Shown: positions 35,689-45,468, numbered from the stretch's first letter. The stretch: 64,000 nucleotides of DNA from Drosophila persimilis (GCF_003286085.1 NW_020825343.1:248001-312000); one strand, 5' to 3'. Notes: generated from the letters alone by a model not told the origin. Numbers and translations: made by a program.

Positions 35689-35751
35689 ATGTCCGTTCCC
35701 ATGATATTGACCCCGATGGAACACCAAAGCTCGGACGAGCACATGCAAAAT
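35689..35751 (+). CDS. Candidate alternative first coding exon of the GPCPD1 homologue
   Basis: After a long A/C-rich, stop-poor leader there is an ATG with a 21-codon ORF (begins MSVPMILTP, ends EHMQN) that runs into a GTAATT donor in phase 0. The phase-0 acceptor at 38411 inside the downstream gene would join it exactly after that gene's 19th codon, removing most of the signal peptide. Against this, a better donor (GTAAGA at 35684) lies just before the ATG, which would make the exon purely untranslated. No transcript data are available here. Confidence 0.35.
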
Positions 35752-37324
35752 GTAATTAACAAAAACCTATACCCTAAAAACCAGAAATCATTTGTACTTT
35801 TGGGATACATGCATACATATATGGTTGGAGTGGAGCGATTGTTGTGGCTGGGTATGTGTGTGTGTGGGTGTGTGTATGGTTTTATAGTCTCTAGTATAAA
35901 ATGCAAGTGTTTGAGCTTTGACTTTTTGGGGGGTCTGTGAAGGTCGCTGCTGTTGTCATCAGACATTTGCAGGTCTTTAGTATATGAAAATCAATATATT
36001 GAGGGGGCAGAGGGAGAGAGCGAGAGTGTAGGGTTAACGCACTAAATTGGTCTTGGAGATAATGGGCAACAAGGGAAATACTAAGAGTGTGTTTATTTAC
36101 ATTCTGTATAGAATTCTGTCCGGCATAGTATAATGATATGGCAGTGTCTGTTTTGTTATGATGTCATTTCAGGGGAAACGGAAATTGTATCGTGGAGTAG
36201 CACTCATATAACTCCAACCTCCAATTTCAATTGTTTCCAAGTAAAAACAATCGACCCACCCCATAGACAGCAGCGTTTCTGTTTATTTAATTTGAAAGCT
36301 CTTCAGAGCCATGCCACATGCTGCAATAAGGTTTCACGTGATTCAATTTAGCTTGGAGTTGTGTGCTTGTGAGAGGTTTCAGAGAGGGAGAGACTGAGAC
36401 CGACCCCAAGTGCCTCAAGTGCCTCCTGCCTTTGCGATGGATGCGATTAGATTCAATTTCCAGCTTATAGATGCAATAAAACGTTCTGCTGATATATGAT
36501 CCTATAGCTGGGGCCTGATAAGAAATCAGGCTGTAATTGTAGCCCCCTGCCAAACAGATGGCCAGCAGAGCTTTTTTGCTAAAAATAAGATAAGACTAAG
36601 TATAAGTAAGAAGGAGTAAAGTTCCCTCCCAAGAAGCGGCAGAGAAGCTTTCCGACTCTAAAATTTCCCATAACAAAGAACATATGTGCGAAAACGCTTG
36701 AGAGAGTAGAGAGCGCGTGCGTTAAAGCTACGGTAATTATTGTTCAACACGTGAATGTCAGCCGGCGCAGCGAGCGAGCGTCAGAAAATCGACAAAAAAG
36801 CTCGAAATCCCACACGGAAATTAGCATAAAGTTGAGAAATCAGAAATTTAAACAAAACAAAACGATTGCGTTGAAAATTAAAACAACCATTGGAGAGCTT
36901 TTGGATATTTGTTGGCCGTTTCTGAGGCGGCACGGCCCACCGATTGATTTACAAGGCTATGCTAATTGTGCCAAGAACGAGAAGAAACGCGCGCGAAACG
37001 CTCAAGAAACGCGCCCGCGCTTTGACGCAAAGCAGCCAAAAATACATAAAGGCGGAAAAACTACAATATAGAAAGAACTAAGAAAACTATATACCATACT
37101 ATACCACTACTATATACATATACCGATTTCACCGATTTGGGGTCTCATTAGCTCACGCGACTCTTTAGCCCAGTCTCTTCTAGTTATCTTTTGAAATGTT
37201 GCCAAGGCGGTGGAGGCAGCAGAACCGATCTGTACATTCTGCCCGATAGGTGGGTGGCGTTGTGGCGGCCTCTTTAGTGTATTCTGTAGGGGCTGCTCTC
37301 GACACGTGTCTGTGGAAATAATAT

Positions 37325-37549
37325 ATGGGTTGCTCAGCCCACTTACATAAACTTTGGCTATGGCGACTGCACTATTTATCGCCCATTTGTCATAGACCCC
37401 ACGGCAAGTGTCGGCTAATCCTAGGCAGAAGTTGCATCACCACCAATCAACTGCCATGGCAGCAGCAGCACCCCCACCACCACCACCACCACCATCAGCA
37501 ACAAAAAGTGCTTTTGATTCCTTGCGGATCTCACGCGGTTCGCTCAAAG
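37325..37549 (+). other. Exon-like segment with poly-Pro/poly-His repeat and good donor
   Basis: The segment ends at AAAG|GTAAAA (donor at 37550). An ATG at 37456 in GCCATGG context opens a short frame with eight prolines, but this frame leaves one base at the donor and does not match any useful downstream acceptor. The overlapping frame from 37325 reads the same repeat as seven histidines and leaves phase 0, matching the acceptor at 38411. It may be an alternative 5' exon, coding or not. Confidence 0.25.
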
Positions 37550-38293
37550 GTAAAACGCTTACATCGAGCGAAGCGTTTCTAAACGCGTGCTTTTATTTGC
37601 ATTTTTCGCCACCAACAAAATTTGATTGAACAACAGTGTGTGCAAATATGTGTGGAACTGTGAATAATTGGAAGAGAAACATTCTAAAATATACCTATTC
37701 ATAGCTCCGAAAAGTCCCCGTCGTTTATCAGAAAAACATTGATGACTTTGACATTGATTGTCGCTGCAATATAAAATCAATTTTAGCAGGAAATAAATCA
37801 CTGCCCAATAGACGTCGGAGGGGTTATCTTCTTGTCATCTAACTGTTTGATATATGCTTACGTATAGTAGATCCATTACGCAAAACACATTGTACTCGTA
37901 CGTAGATTAGACTCGGGCTTGGGAATATTTTAATGTATTCAAAAATAGCGCTGAATGATCAGCACACCACAGCTGCTTAAATAGAATAGATTTTCTTTTT
38001 AATGGGTTTTTGATTAGATTAATCTGTGAGCCAGTCTGATTTTGAATCGAGAGCCTCAGTGCAAAACACGTGATCTCGTTGGAGCACGGCACGGAGGCGA
38101 CTAAAAACGCGTGCTTATCGCGCGAACCTGTTTTCGTTTCTAAATACTTCAGCCAGAGGGGGGGAATGGGGGCGAGATTTAAATCGAACGGCGACACTCG
38201 GCGTTCCGCTTAGTGAAACTTTATCAGGGCGCGAAACGAAATCCGCAAGGGGTCAACGTTTAATCTCGGCTCCGAGACAGTGTGGGTTGGGTT

Positions 38294-38329
38294 TATTAAA
38301 CGAGACCGCTGGCAGCGGTGCCCTCAGTC
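38294..38329 (+). promoter_or_regulatory. TATA-like and initiator core promoter of the GPCPD1 homologue
   Basis: TATTAAA at 38294-38300 lies 32 bases before the A of an initiator TCAGTC (38324-38329). This is the classical Drosophila spacing. Transcription starting at 38326 would give a leader of about 29 bases, with an in-frame TGA at 38349, fixing the ATG at 38355 as the start of this form. Confidence 0.6.
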
Positions 38330-38354
38330 GTAGTCTAGTCTCCATTGCTGAGCG

Positions 38355-40361
38355 ATGGCCCTGTGGCACACCACCGTACTAATCCTGGCCTATGCCTCCA
38401 TCTCCTTGCAGTGCGCCGCATACGTGGAGGCCGCCACCGTGCCACCGGGCGCCCTCATCAAGTATGGAACGGCCAATGAGCTGGAGCCGTCGGCCACCGG
38501 CGCAGTCACCGGTGCAGGTGCAGGTGCCGGTGCCGGGGCCTCCTGCAAGCCGACGCTGAGGGAGTTCAACGTGAGACTGGAGACTCCCCTGGCGCCGGAG
38601 GAGCGCCTGGGACTGACTGGCGACGTGAAGGCCCTGGGCGAGTGGCAGCTCTCGCGCTGCGTGCCCCTGGACTCTCTCGACGAGCTCAACTGGCAGGCCA
38701 CGGTGCCGCTGCAGTCGTGTCGTCAGCTGGAATACCGCTACTTTGTCTACGTGGAGGATCTGTCCGGCTACAAGCAGATCCGCCGCTGGGAGACGCACTT
38801 CAAGCCGCGCTCCCTGGGTCCCTGCTCAGAGATTCAGTGCAGCCAGATCGACGTGTTCGGCATAACCGCGAACAATGTGGATCTGAAGCCGCAGGTCCAT
38901 CGCGGCTGGCTCAATCACGAGGTGATTGTCCAGCTCAAGTTCAACAGCGAGAAGATGTTCCAAGTGCACGACATCGAAACCTTCGATCCCCAGCATGTCC
39001 AGCTGAAGATCGTGCCCGTGGAGATGACCGCTGGCCTCCAGGTGGAGTACACCAAGCAGGAGTACGGCAAGAGTCAGCTGGAGAATCAACCCACATTCGG
39101 AGTGCCCTATACCAAGGGCGACATTATCATCTTCCACATAACTGTGCCGCTGGAGAAGATGCTGCAGCAGCACTTCCGTCTGGACTGCTACACCATGTCC
39201 AACGAGCTCCTGGGCAGCGCCAATCTTGTCAGCTCGGAGCTGACGGGCAGCGAGGGACTCCTCCATCTGCGCATCAAGTCGGCCAGCGATGCCGAGGAGA
39301 CCTTGGCCCGACTCCGTTTGCCCTATGTCATTGTCCAGCCGTACCGGTACTCGCCGCTGGACTTCAAGACCACCTATGCCCACTATTGGCCCAAGAGCTG
39401 GCCCAATTTGGACGTGGGACATCGCGGCAACGGCAAGAGCTACATTGCCGATGCCCCGGCGGAGAGGGAGAACACGATTGCCTCCTTCCTGAGTGCCCAC
39501 GAGCACCATGCGGACATGATTGAGCTGGATATCCACCTCACGGCCGACGGAGTGCCAGTGATTTATCACGACTTTGGCCTGCGCACCGCCCCGCCTGGCA
39601 AGCAGATCAGCAAGCCGGACCAACTGGAATACGTCCTGATCAAGGACATCAACTATGAGCTGCTCAAGCGCCTGCGCATCTTCTCTGTGATCAATGGGCG
39701 GGTGGTGGAGTATCCCTCGCACAATGCCGAGTCCCGACCCGCACATCGCATCTTTCCGCGCCTCGTGGAGGTGCTCGACGAGCTGCCCAAATCCCTGGGC
39801 ATCGATGTGGAAATCAAGTGGCCGCAGCGTCGCCAAGGCGGTGGCAGCGAGGCCGAGCAGACGATCGACAAGAACTTCTTTGCTGACCGTGTGCTGCACC
39901 AGGTGATCCAGCATGGCTGCGGGCGTCCCATCATTTTCTCCAGCTTCGACGCCGACATGTGCACCATGTTGCGCTTCAAGCAGAACGTCTTTCCTGTGAT
40001 GTACCTCACCCAGGGCCAGACGAAGAAATGGCAGCCGTTCCTTGACCTACGAACGAGGACCTTCGAGGCGGCCGTCAACAATGCCCAGGCCTTCGAGCTG
40101 GCCGGCACCGCACCCCATGCCGAAGACTTCCTCGGCGAGAACGCCGCCCAGATGCTGCAGCGGGCCAAGGACCTGGGCCAGATCGCCGTCGTCTGGGGCG
40201 ACGACTGCAACTCGCGGGAGCGTGTCAAGTATTTCACACAGATTGGGGCCACGGCCACGTGCTACGATCGCAGCGATCTCTACATGCCCGACGGCAAGCA
40301 GGAAGCGTTCTTCAAGTCTCCGGCCCTGATGGCCGAGTTCGCGGCCCAGTGCCGGGTCTAG
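38355..40361 (+). CDS. CG18135: Glycerophosphocholine phosphodiesterase (CBM20 + GDPD), GPCPD1 homologue
   Basis: A single uninterrupted exon of 668 residues. A hydrophobic signal peptide (residues about 1-26) is followed by a Gly/Ala-rich linker, a CBM20 starch-binding-type domain (about 70-155, with ALGEW at 93-97 and RRWETH), a middle region, and a GDPD barrel (about 350-640). Catalytic and metal residues are intact: GHRG with H356, ELD with E390 and D392, YHDF with H405, and VEIKWP with E486. The family hydrolyses glycerophosphodiesters; GPCPD1 acts on glycerophosphocholine, giving choline and glycerol-3-phosphate. The vertebrate enzyme is cytosolic, so a signal peptide is unusual. An internal 3' splice signal at 38377-38411 may allow a form without it. 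It follows the TRMT2A homologue as CG18135 does in D. melanogaster. A diverged paralogue lies 2.6 kb downstream on the same strand. Enzyme class is certain; the CG number comes from memory of synteny. Confidence 0.93.
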   Translation: MALWHTTVLILAYASISLQCAAYVEAATVPPGALIKYGTANELEPSATGAVTGAGAGAGAGASCKPTLREFNVRLETPLAPEERLGLTGDVKALGEWQLSRCVPLDSLDELNWQATVPLQSCRQLEYRYFVYVEDLSGYKQIRRWETHFKPRSLGPCSEIQCSQIDVFGITANNVDLKPQVHRGWLNHEVIVQLKFNSEKMFQVHDIETFDPQHVQLKIVPVEMTAGLQVEYTKQEYGKSQLENQPTFGVPYTKGDIIIFHITVPLEKMLQQHFRLDCYTMSNELLGSANLVSSELTGSEGLLHLRIKSASDAEETLARLRLPYVIVQPYRYSPLDFKTTYAHYWPKSWPNLDVGHRGNGKSYIADAPAERENTIASFLSAHEHHADMIELDIHLTADGVPVIYHDFGLRTAPPGKQISKPDQLEYVLIKDINYELLKRLRIFSVINGRVVEYPSHNAESRPAHRIFPRLVEVLDELPKSLGIDVEIKWPQRRQGGGSEAEQTIDKNFFADRVLHQVIQHGCGRPIIFSSFDADMCTMLRFKQNVFPVMYLTQGQTKKWQPFLDLRTRTFEAAVNNAQAFELAGTAPHAEDFLGENAAQMLQRAKDLGQIAVVWGDDCNSRERVKYFTQIGATATCYDRSDLYMPDGKQEAFFKSPALMAEFAAQCRV

Positions 40362-41428
40362 GCGGGGTGAAGGGGCGGGTAGATCTTAGAGCCTAAGTTA
40401 ATCGTTAATCTTGTAAAGAAACCTATTTTTGTATATTTATTTGGAAACGTAACGTAAGAAAGAGAAATGTGAGAAGGGGCATCACCGAAGGGGAAGAAGC
40501 GCAGCTTCAAAATGTTGTTTATTAAATTATAGTTTCCAACGTTGTCCAAACGGAAACCGAAAAATGTGAAGCCATCATATGGCCATAATTAGAAAGAAAA
40601 AAGAAACCCCCATTCCCCCAGAGCATGGGAGGAATTCCCCTCAAAATTAAGTAGCAACATAAAAGACAATGAGAGAAGAAAGCGATGCAAAAAGTTGAGA
40701 AAAGAAAACAAGATGAGAATGAGAATTGCAAATACACATATATTTATGTACACCTAATACCTGCTATAAATCGTTAAATACCTCAATGCAAAATGTGCAA
40801 AAAACAAAAAACAAAAAAAAAACCAGAGCTAATTGCAAATAATTTTGAAAACTTTTATGCAAAAATACTACATAGAAAATTTGCTATTTGCTTTCACATA
40901 TTTAATAATTATTGGGGATTTTTTATACCATTTTGTAGTGTTAGTTTTTGTCTATGTTTAAGCAAAGAGTCTTTTTGTTTTTGTTCTATTTGAATGGCCT
41001 AAATGCAATGAAATTTACAAGCAATTTCCATTTGAAAGTACACACTAAAAAGAACAAAAAAATATTGTTATTAATATTTAAAGATATATTTAATGTCAAT
41101 ACAAAACAGACAAATGCCACGCGTGATTGGCAGAACAAAGAGACAAATATTGAATATTCCGCTCATCCGAAAGTGCTGATTGAAGACATTCGTTTAAAAA
41201 TAAACACACGCAAACGCAACGCAACACAACACTCAATGGAATGACGTGTTTTACTATATGATGATCTGATCTCTAAACAGAAACAAAGAAACAGAAGAAA
41301 GAAATTGTAAAATTCGATCCGCTTACATTTGATGGGGCAGCATATCGTGACGAATGTAAAAGCACCATGAAAATGCTGAGCCCCGAAACACGGCCCATAA
41401 ACGGTACCCACAAGGCAAAGAGAGGGCC
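40362..41428 (+). other. AT-rich spacer after the GPCPD1 homologue
   Basis: The 3' UTR and intergenic DNA, with long A/T runs and several short AT-rich ORFs without codon bias. A TTATTAAATTATAG stretch at about 40518 may be near the cleavage site. I see no further gene. Confidence 0.6.
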
Positions 41429-41460
41429 ATAAAAAAGGCTGGGCGGCCGGGGCAGTCGTG
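41429..41460 (+). promoter_or_regulatory. TATA-box promoter of the lipocalin-like gene
   Basis: CATAAAAAAGG (41429-41439) lies about 25 bases before a CAGTCG initiator-like site (41453). A second possible pair is TGTAAAAG (about 41459) with TCAGTT (about 41484). If the second pair is used, the first ATG at 41469 would be excluded. Confidence 0.4.
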
Positions 41461-41468
41461 TAAAAGCC

Positions 41469-42226
41469 ATGCCTAAAGCCAGTTCAGTTTATGGCCAATT
41501 AGAGCGCAAACTCATTTGCATGAGGCTTAGGACGAGCCAGTGGGAATTCCAGTGCCAGTGCCTATGCCTCCGCATGGGTCTGTTGCTGTTGCTGCTGTCA
41601 CCAATCGGTAGGGCCTGTGCCAGCGGGGCGTGGAAATGTCTATACAAAGAATTTCCAGTTGACACAGAGAAGGTGAGAAAGTGATATTGGATGATCTTGA
41701 AAATTGATAAGCAATCTAGCGTTGGATCGCTAATAACTGAAACCTGATATGTGGGGAATTTAAGATCAAGGGCGGCTGGTGGATTTATGGGACCAATCCA
41801 GGGGGAGAGACCCGATGCTACCTCGACGGCCGTAAGCGATAGACAACTTCAACTTCGAATGATTTGATGTCTATGTTTGATTAATGTGTGCTTTATATGT
41901 TTCCAGTGAATCTCTATTGGACACGCATCACCATGACGGACTACGATAATTATGCCGTGGAACTTCACTGCTCCCTGCCCTGGTTCAAGCATCTGATGGC
42001 CATCTACACCAGGACCCAGGAACCCACACAGGAGACCCTCAACGCAGTCGCTGGCTACCTTCAGACGGTACGTCTGTCATTGGCCAACTTTACGCTGGTG
42101 GCGAAGCCGGAAAACTGTGTGAACCAGAGCCACGGTCCCTGGCAGCGCTGGTATCTGGCCAGGTATCTTCATTTGGAATACCATCCGCATTATCTCAAGC
42201 CTCTGATCGACGATGAAAATATCTGA
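41469..42226 (+). CDS. Short secreted lipocalin-like protein
   Basis: Three exons, 41469-41672, 41765-41831 and 41907-42226 (TGA), with introns of 92 and 75 bases in phases 0 and 1; up to 196 residues. In-frame ATGs at 41469, 41520 and 41574 compete. The last one begins a typical signal peptide (MGLLLLLLSPIG) and is the likely functional start. The mature part has a GGWWIYG segment resembling the lipocalin GxW motif and, in exon 3, TDYDNYAVELHC, which closely matches lipocalin motif 2 as seen in apolipoprotein D and retinol-binding proteins. A helix-like stretch (PTQETLNAVAGYLQTVRL) and a late cysteine (PENC) also fit the ApoD C-terminus. Only about 25 residues separate the two motifs, where lipocalins usually have 70-90, so much of the first half of the barrel is missing. 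Lipocalins carry small hydrophobic ligands outside cells; the ligand here is unknown. An AATAAA follows at 42408. Confidence 0.72.
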
Positions 42227-42920
42227 AGCAGTCAGTAGTGGTCTCTCTCTCTCTCTCGCGTGGCCCAAACTTTCTTTAGCCAGAAATTTACATATATGCC
42301 AAATTTGGTCGAAAAATATGCGAATAACTTAAAACAATGAGAGAATTGTTCAGCCCAAGTCGAATTTCAGATACCCTCGCAGTACCAGAGCCGCGGGGTG
42401 CCATCAAAATAAATGATATGATCTTCTCTGAGTGAAAGGTTTTCACTGCCCATTAAAATCAACTTTATGGACATATATCTCCATCATGCTTTAATTAACC
42501 CACCTGCTATTTGCTCGGGCTATCATTAGGCCCCGAAGTCCGCCTTCCGACTCAATTAGTGGGCTCGCTGGCCGGCGCTGACTTATTAATCCACGATGAG
42601 GGCATCCACAGAGATCTTCGATTCGAAATATCAATACCAAAATCCAAAATTCAATTTCGATGACAACAAAACTATGCTGAGCTTTAAGAGATTCTTTCAT
42701 TCGTTTGTTTGTCATCGTTGGGTCAAGTTGCCTCCGCATCCGCATCGTCCGTGTCTGCGTCAGCGTCCGCGTCCGCGTCCGAGTTCGTGTTTCGTTTTTT
42801 TCTTTCTTTAAGTTTTGGCGCTTTACCTCTTTTTTTTTATCCGAAAGAGAAAACTTGTTTCTTTGGCGAGATGATGATGGTGTGCCTGCTGCCCCCAAAA
42901 TCTGTGTGGAATGAGGAAAA
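42227..42920 (+). other. Spacer upstream of the GDPD paralogue
   Basis: It contains the lipocalin-like gene's poly(A) signal (AATAAA, 42408-42413) and the unmarked 5' region of the next gene, including a GCGTCC/GCATCC repeat at about 42735-42785. No clear TATA/Inr pair is seen. Confidence 0.55.
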
Positions 42921-45044
42921 ATGTATCGATTTTGTGTGTTGTTGAATGTGTTAAAATCAATTAGCATACTGCTGTTTCTGTTTATGCCGCTGCTGCTGTT
43001 GCTGCTGCTGCCCCTGCCATTGTCTTATGCCACCACCAGTCGAACGGAACTGAATGAAACGCTTGTCTTTGCCGCCGAGAAGCTGCAGGCCTTCAAGATC
43101 TTCGACGATGAGCAGCAGCCAGCCGGGCAGGTCTCGGGTCGCAGCTTCATCTGTGTGCCCCTCTTTCGGGTCTTCAGTCTGGAGCTGAGGCACAACATTC
43201 GCCTGGCTGCCGACGAGTATATTGCCGTTAGCGGGGATCATGCCGCCCTCGGGTATTGGCAGCTGGAGAAGGCAGTTCCGCTGAAGGCGCAGGACAGGGC
43301 CAGGACCAAGTGGTATCTCCGGCTGTGGGTCTGTGCCAGCCAACGGTTCTACTATCGGTATCTGATCTACGCGAAGAATGGCCAGGGCAGGCGGATTCTG
43401 CGAAGCTGGGAAGGCCAGAAGGTGGCCAGAATGATGCAGACCTACGAGATCTATCGATCCCCCGGCCTGGACATCTTCGGCGAAGCCTATCCCCGATCGG
43501 TGGGTGGTGGCTTCCACCTGGAGCGCGGCTGGCTGCAGCACGAGTACGTCATCGAGCTGAAGTTCGTGTGGCAAGATCACATGGTCATCTCTGGGGTCGG
43601 CAGCAAGGCCAAGCTCCGACTGGCGCTGACGCCCCTCAACGTGATCGATGATTCCCGGATTGAGGTCGCCAAATATGCCTACAATCACTCCTCGTTCCGT
43701 CCACTGTCCGCGCTGGGAGTGAAGTACAGCCAGGGCTCCATTGTGATCTTCCGCATCAGCCAGCCCCTGGACATCTACAACGCCTTTCGCCTTTCCATCT
43801 ATCAGACGGGGAGCAAGCAGTCCCTGGGCGAGGTCTACATCTTTCCCGAGCAAATCCGGGGAAGTCGCGGCACGCTGCAGCTCCCGATCTTCGCCAGTCT
43901 CCAGACCATAGCCATTGGACAGCTGAGCCTGCCCTATCTGGTGGTGCTGCCCATGCCCAAGGTGGAGGCCTGCAACTTGAGGGAGAGCTTCCATCACTAC
44001 TGGCCCGACAACTGGCCCACCATGGATGTGGGCTATCGGGGACTGGGGGCCAGCTACTATCAGGCCTCCACCACCCTCACGGAGAACACGATAGAAAGCT
44101 TCCTGGCCGTGATGAAGGCCAAGGGCGACATGGTTCAGCTCGACGTGCAGCTAACCAAGGACTATGTCCCTGTCGTTTGGCATGGCTTCGGGTTCTACAC
44201 GTCCGGCAAGGATCAGCAGATCAGGGATCGCTTCGATCTGCGCTACGTGCTGATCAGGGAGCTAACCTACGCGGAGCTCAAGGCCAGTCGCGTGTTCATC
44301 CTGAAGCGCTGGAGCCTGCAGGAATACACCCACCTCAACCTGAGGGACTCCAGCCAGAGCCAAAGAATCTTCCCCAAGCTCTCGGAGGTGTACGAGGCCC
44401 TGCCCAAGTCACTGGGCCTGCTGGTGGAGATCAAGTGGCCGCAACTGATGGCTTCGGGTCTCCTGGAGTCGACCCAGAGCCTCAACAAGAATGTCTATGT
44501 GGATAGAATCCTGCAGACGACGGTCCGCTATGGCTGCGGCCGTCCCCTGATCTTTGCCAGCTTCGATGCGGACATCTGCACTATGATCCGGCTCAAGCAG
44601 CAGGTCTTCCCCGCGATCCTGATGAGCATTGGGCGGTCCAACATATGGGATCCATACATGGATCTCAGGGCCCAGAGCTTCCAGCAGGCCGTCAATTTTG
44701 CCCATTCGGCGGATATCCTGGGCACAGCCCTGCACGTGGAGAACTTTGCCCAGAAACATCAATTGCTGAGCGTTGCTCTTGACCTGAAACAGGTGATCTT
44801 CCTCTGGGGCAATGACCTGGGCCAGGACGAGCATCTGCTGGAGCAGTTTCGGGTCCTAGACGCGACTGGCGTTATCTACGATCATATGGATCGCGTGGGT
44901 CCGGCCAGCTGGAAACGTTCCTCCTTTTTCCGGGCGCCTCAGCTGCTGGAGCTGTTTGGGGCCCAGTGCGTGGCCAGTGGCAATTCATCGACCATTCCGG
45001 GCGCAAAGCCGCCCAAGCCTACGATATGGCCAAAACTGAGATAG
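42921..45044 (+). CDS. CBM20-GDPD paralogue with lost catalytic residues (probable pseudoenzyme)
   Basis: A single-exon gene of 707 residues, same strand and domain order as the gene at 38355. It has an N-terminal hydrophobic leader rich in Leu (residues about 10-36), a CBM20-like domain (about 80-170, with ALGYW at 109-113 and RSWEG), and a GDPD-like barrel (about 365-665). Long blocks align with the upstream gene, for example CGRPLIFASFDADICTM against CGRPIIFSSFDADMCTM, so it is a tandem duplicate. The catalytic histidine of GHRG is tyrosine (Y372), the first metal-binding glutamate of ELD is glutamine (Q406), and the aspartate after the second histidine is glycine (G422). D408, H421 and E503 are kept. 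The frame is open and codon bias is strong, so it is under selection as a protein, probably without phosphodiesterase activity. I cannot assign a D. melanogaster symbol with confidence. Confidence 0.88.
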   Translation: MYRFCVLLNVLKSISILLFLFMPLLLLLLLPLPLSYATTSRTELNETLVFAAEKLQAFKIFDDEQQPAGQVSGRSFICVPLFRVFSLELRHNIRLAADEYIAVSGDHAALGYWQLEKAVPLKAQDRARTKWYLRLWVCASQRFYYRYLIYAKNGQGRRILRSWEGQKVARMMQTYEIYRSPGLDIFGEAYPRSVGGGFHLERGWLQHEYVIELKFVWQDHMVISGVGSKAKLRLALTPLNVIDDSRIEVAKYAYNHSSFRPLSALGVKYSQGSIVIFRISQPLDIYNAFRLSIYQTGSKQSLGEVYIFPEQIRGSRGTLQLPIFASLQTIAIGQLSLPYLVVLPMPKVEACNLRESFHHYWPDNWPTMDVGYRGLGASYYQASTTLTENTIESFLAVMKAKGDMVQLDVQLTKDYVPVVWHGFGFYTSGKDQQIRDRFDLRYVLIRELTYAELKASRVFILKRWSLQEYTHLNLRDSSQSQRIFPKLSEVYEALPKSLGLLVEIKWPQLMASGLLESTQSLNKNVYVDRILQTTVRYGCGRPLIFASFDADICTMIRLKQQVFPAILMSIGRSNIWDPYMDLRAQSFQQAVNFAHSADILGTALHVENFAQKHQLLSVALDLKQVIFLWGNDLGQDEHLLEQFRVLDATGVIYDHMDRVGPASWKRSSFFRAPQLLELFGAQCVASGNSSTIPGAKPPKPTIWPKLR

Positions 45045-45468
45045 AAATCTCTGAAATGCCAACTGGCAAGCTTTTTTTTTTATTTTTTTAAATTATTCTG
45101 TATTATTATTATTATAACGTTTCGATTTCGATTTAGTTTAAATTAATTTGTATTTTAATTTATTTTGTTGTTTGAACTAAAAATGATTCAAATTCAGAGA
45201 TTAGGTAGGAATTTAATAATCGATCTCAATAATAAGAAATGTTACTAAATGCATATACGAGTATATTGTAAGTATTTTGTGGTACTCGTGTGTATATTGA
45301 TTTATTTATACAATTTGTATGGGATTGTTTGGCTTTGTTTGGTTTTGTTTGGTTTTGTTTTGTGAAACGCACATCAGGTAGTCGTACTCCTCCCATCCGC
45401 ATATTTAGACACTTATGGCACATACAAAATGGTTATACTAAGAAAAAAAAGAGCAAGTGGGATACTCT
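45045..45468. other. Convergent 3' region
   Basis: An AT-rich spacer between the stop codons of two convergent genes. On the minus strand an AATAAA (plus 45301-45306) serves the secreted-protein gene. A GTTTG repeat lies at about 45329-45359. Confidence 0.6.

Larger units (their letters stand above)
32157..38290 (+). other. 6.1-kb spacer with candidate 5' exons of the GPCPD1 homologue
   Basis: No large ORF is supported. Visible items are a probable 3' UTR after 32156 (AATAAA at 32860), scattered TACATATGTA-type AT repeats, the pogo-like array near 34561, a 5'-leader-like A/C-rich stretch at about 35040-35690 ending in a small coding candidate, a GC-burst with an E-box (CACGTG at 36748-36753) and GAGCGAGC runs at about 36690-36880, and an exon-like segment at about 37325-37549. 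Most of these could be alternative first exons of the downstream gene on the same strand. Confidence 0.5.

Noticed and set aside
36751..37071. 106-codon plus-strand ORF
   Set aside because: No bias or domain, and it opens at a GTG; more likely an untranslated leader after a promoter-like GC burst.
38826..39914. 362-codon antisense ORF over the GPCPD1 homologue
   Set aside because: An antisense shadow of GC3-rich coding sequence; the plus-strand frame has the domain motifs.
42957..43997. 346-codon antisense ORF over the GDPD paralogue
   Set aside because: The same antisense shadow effect.
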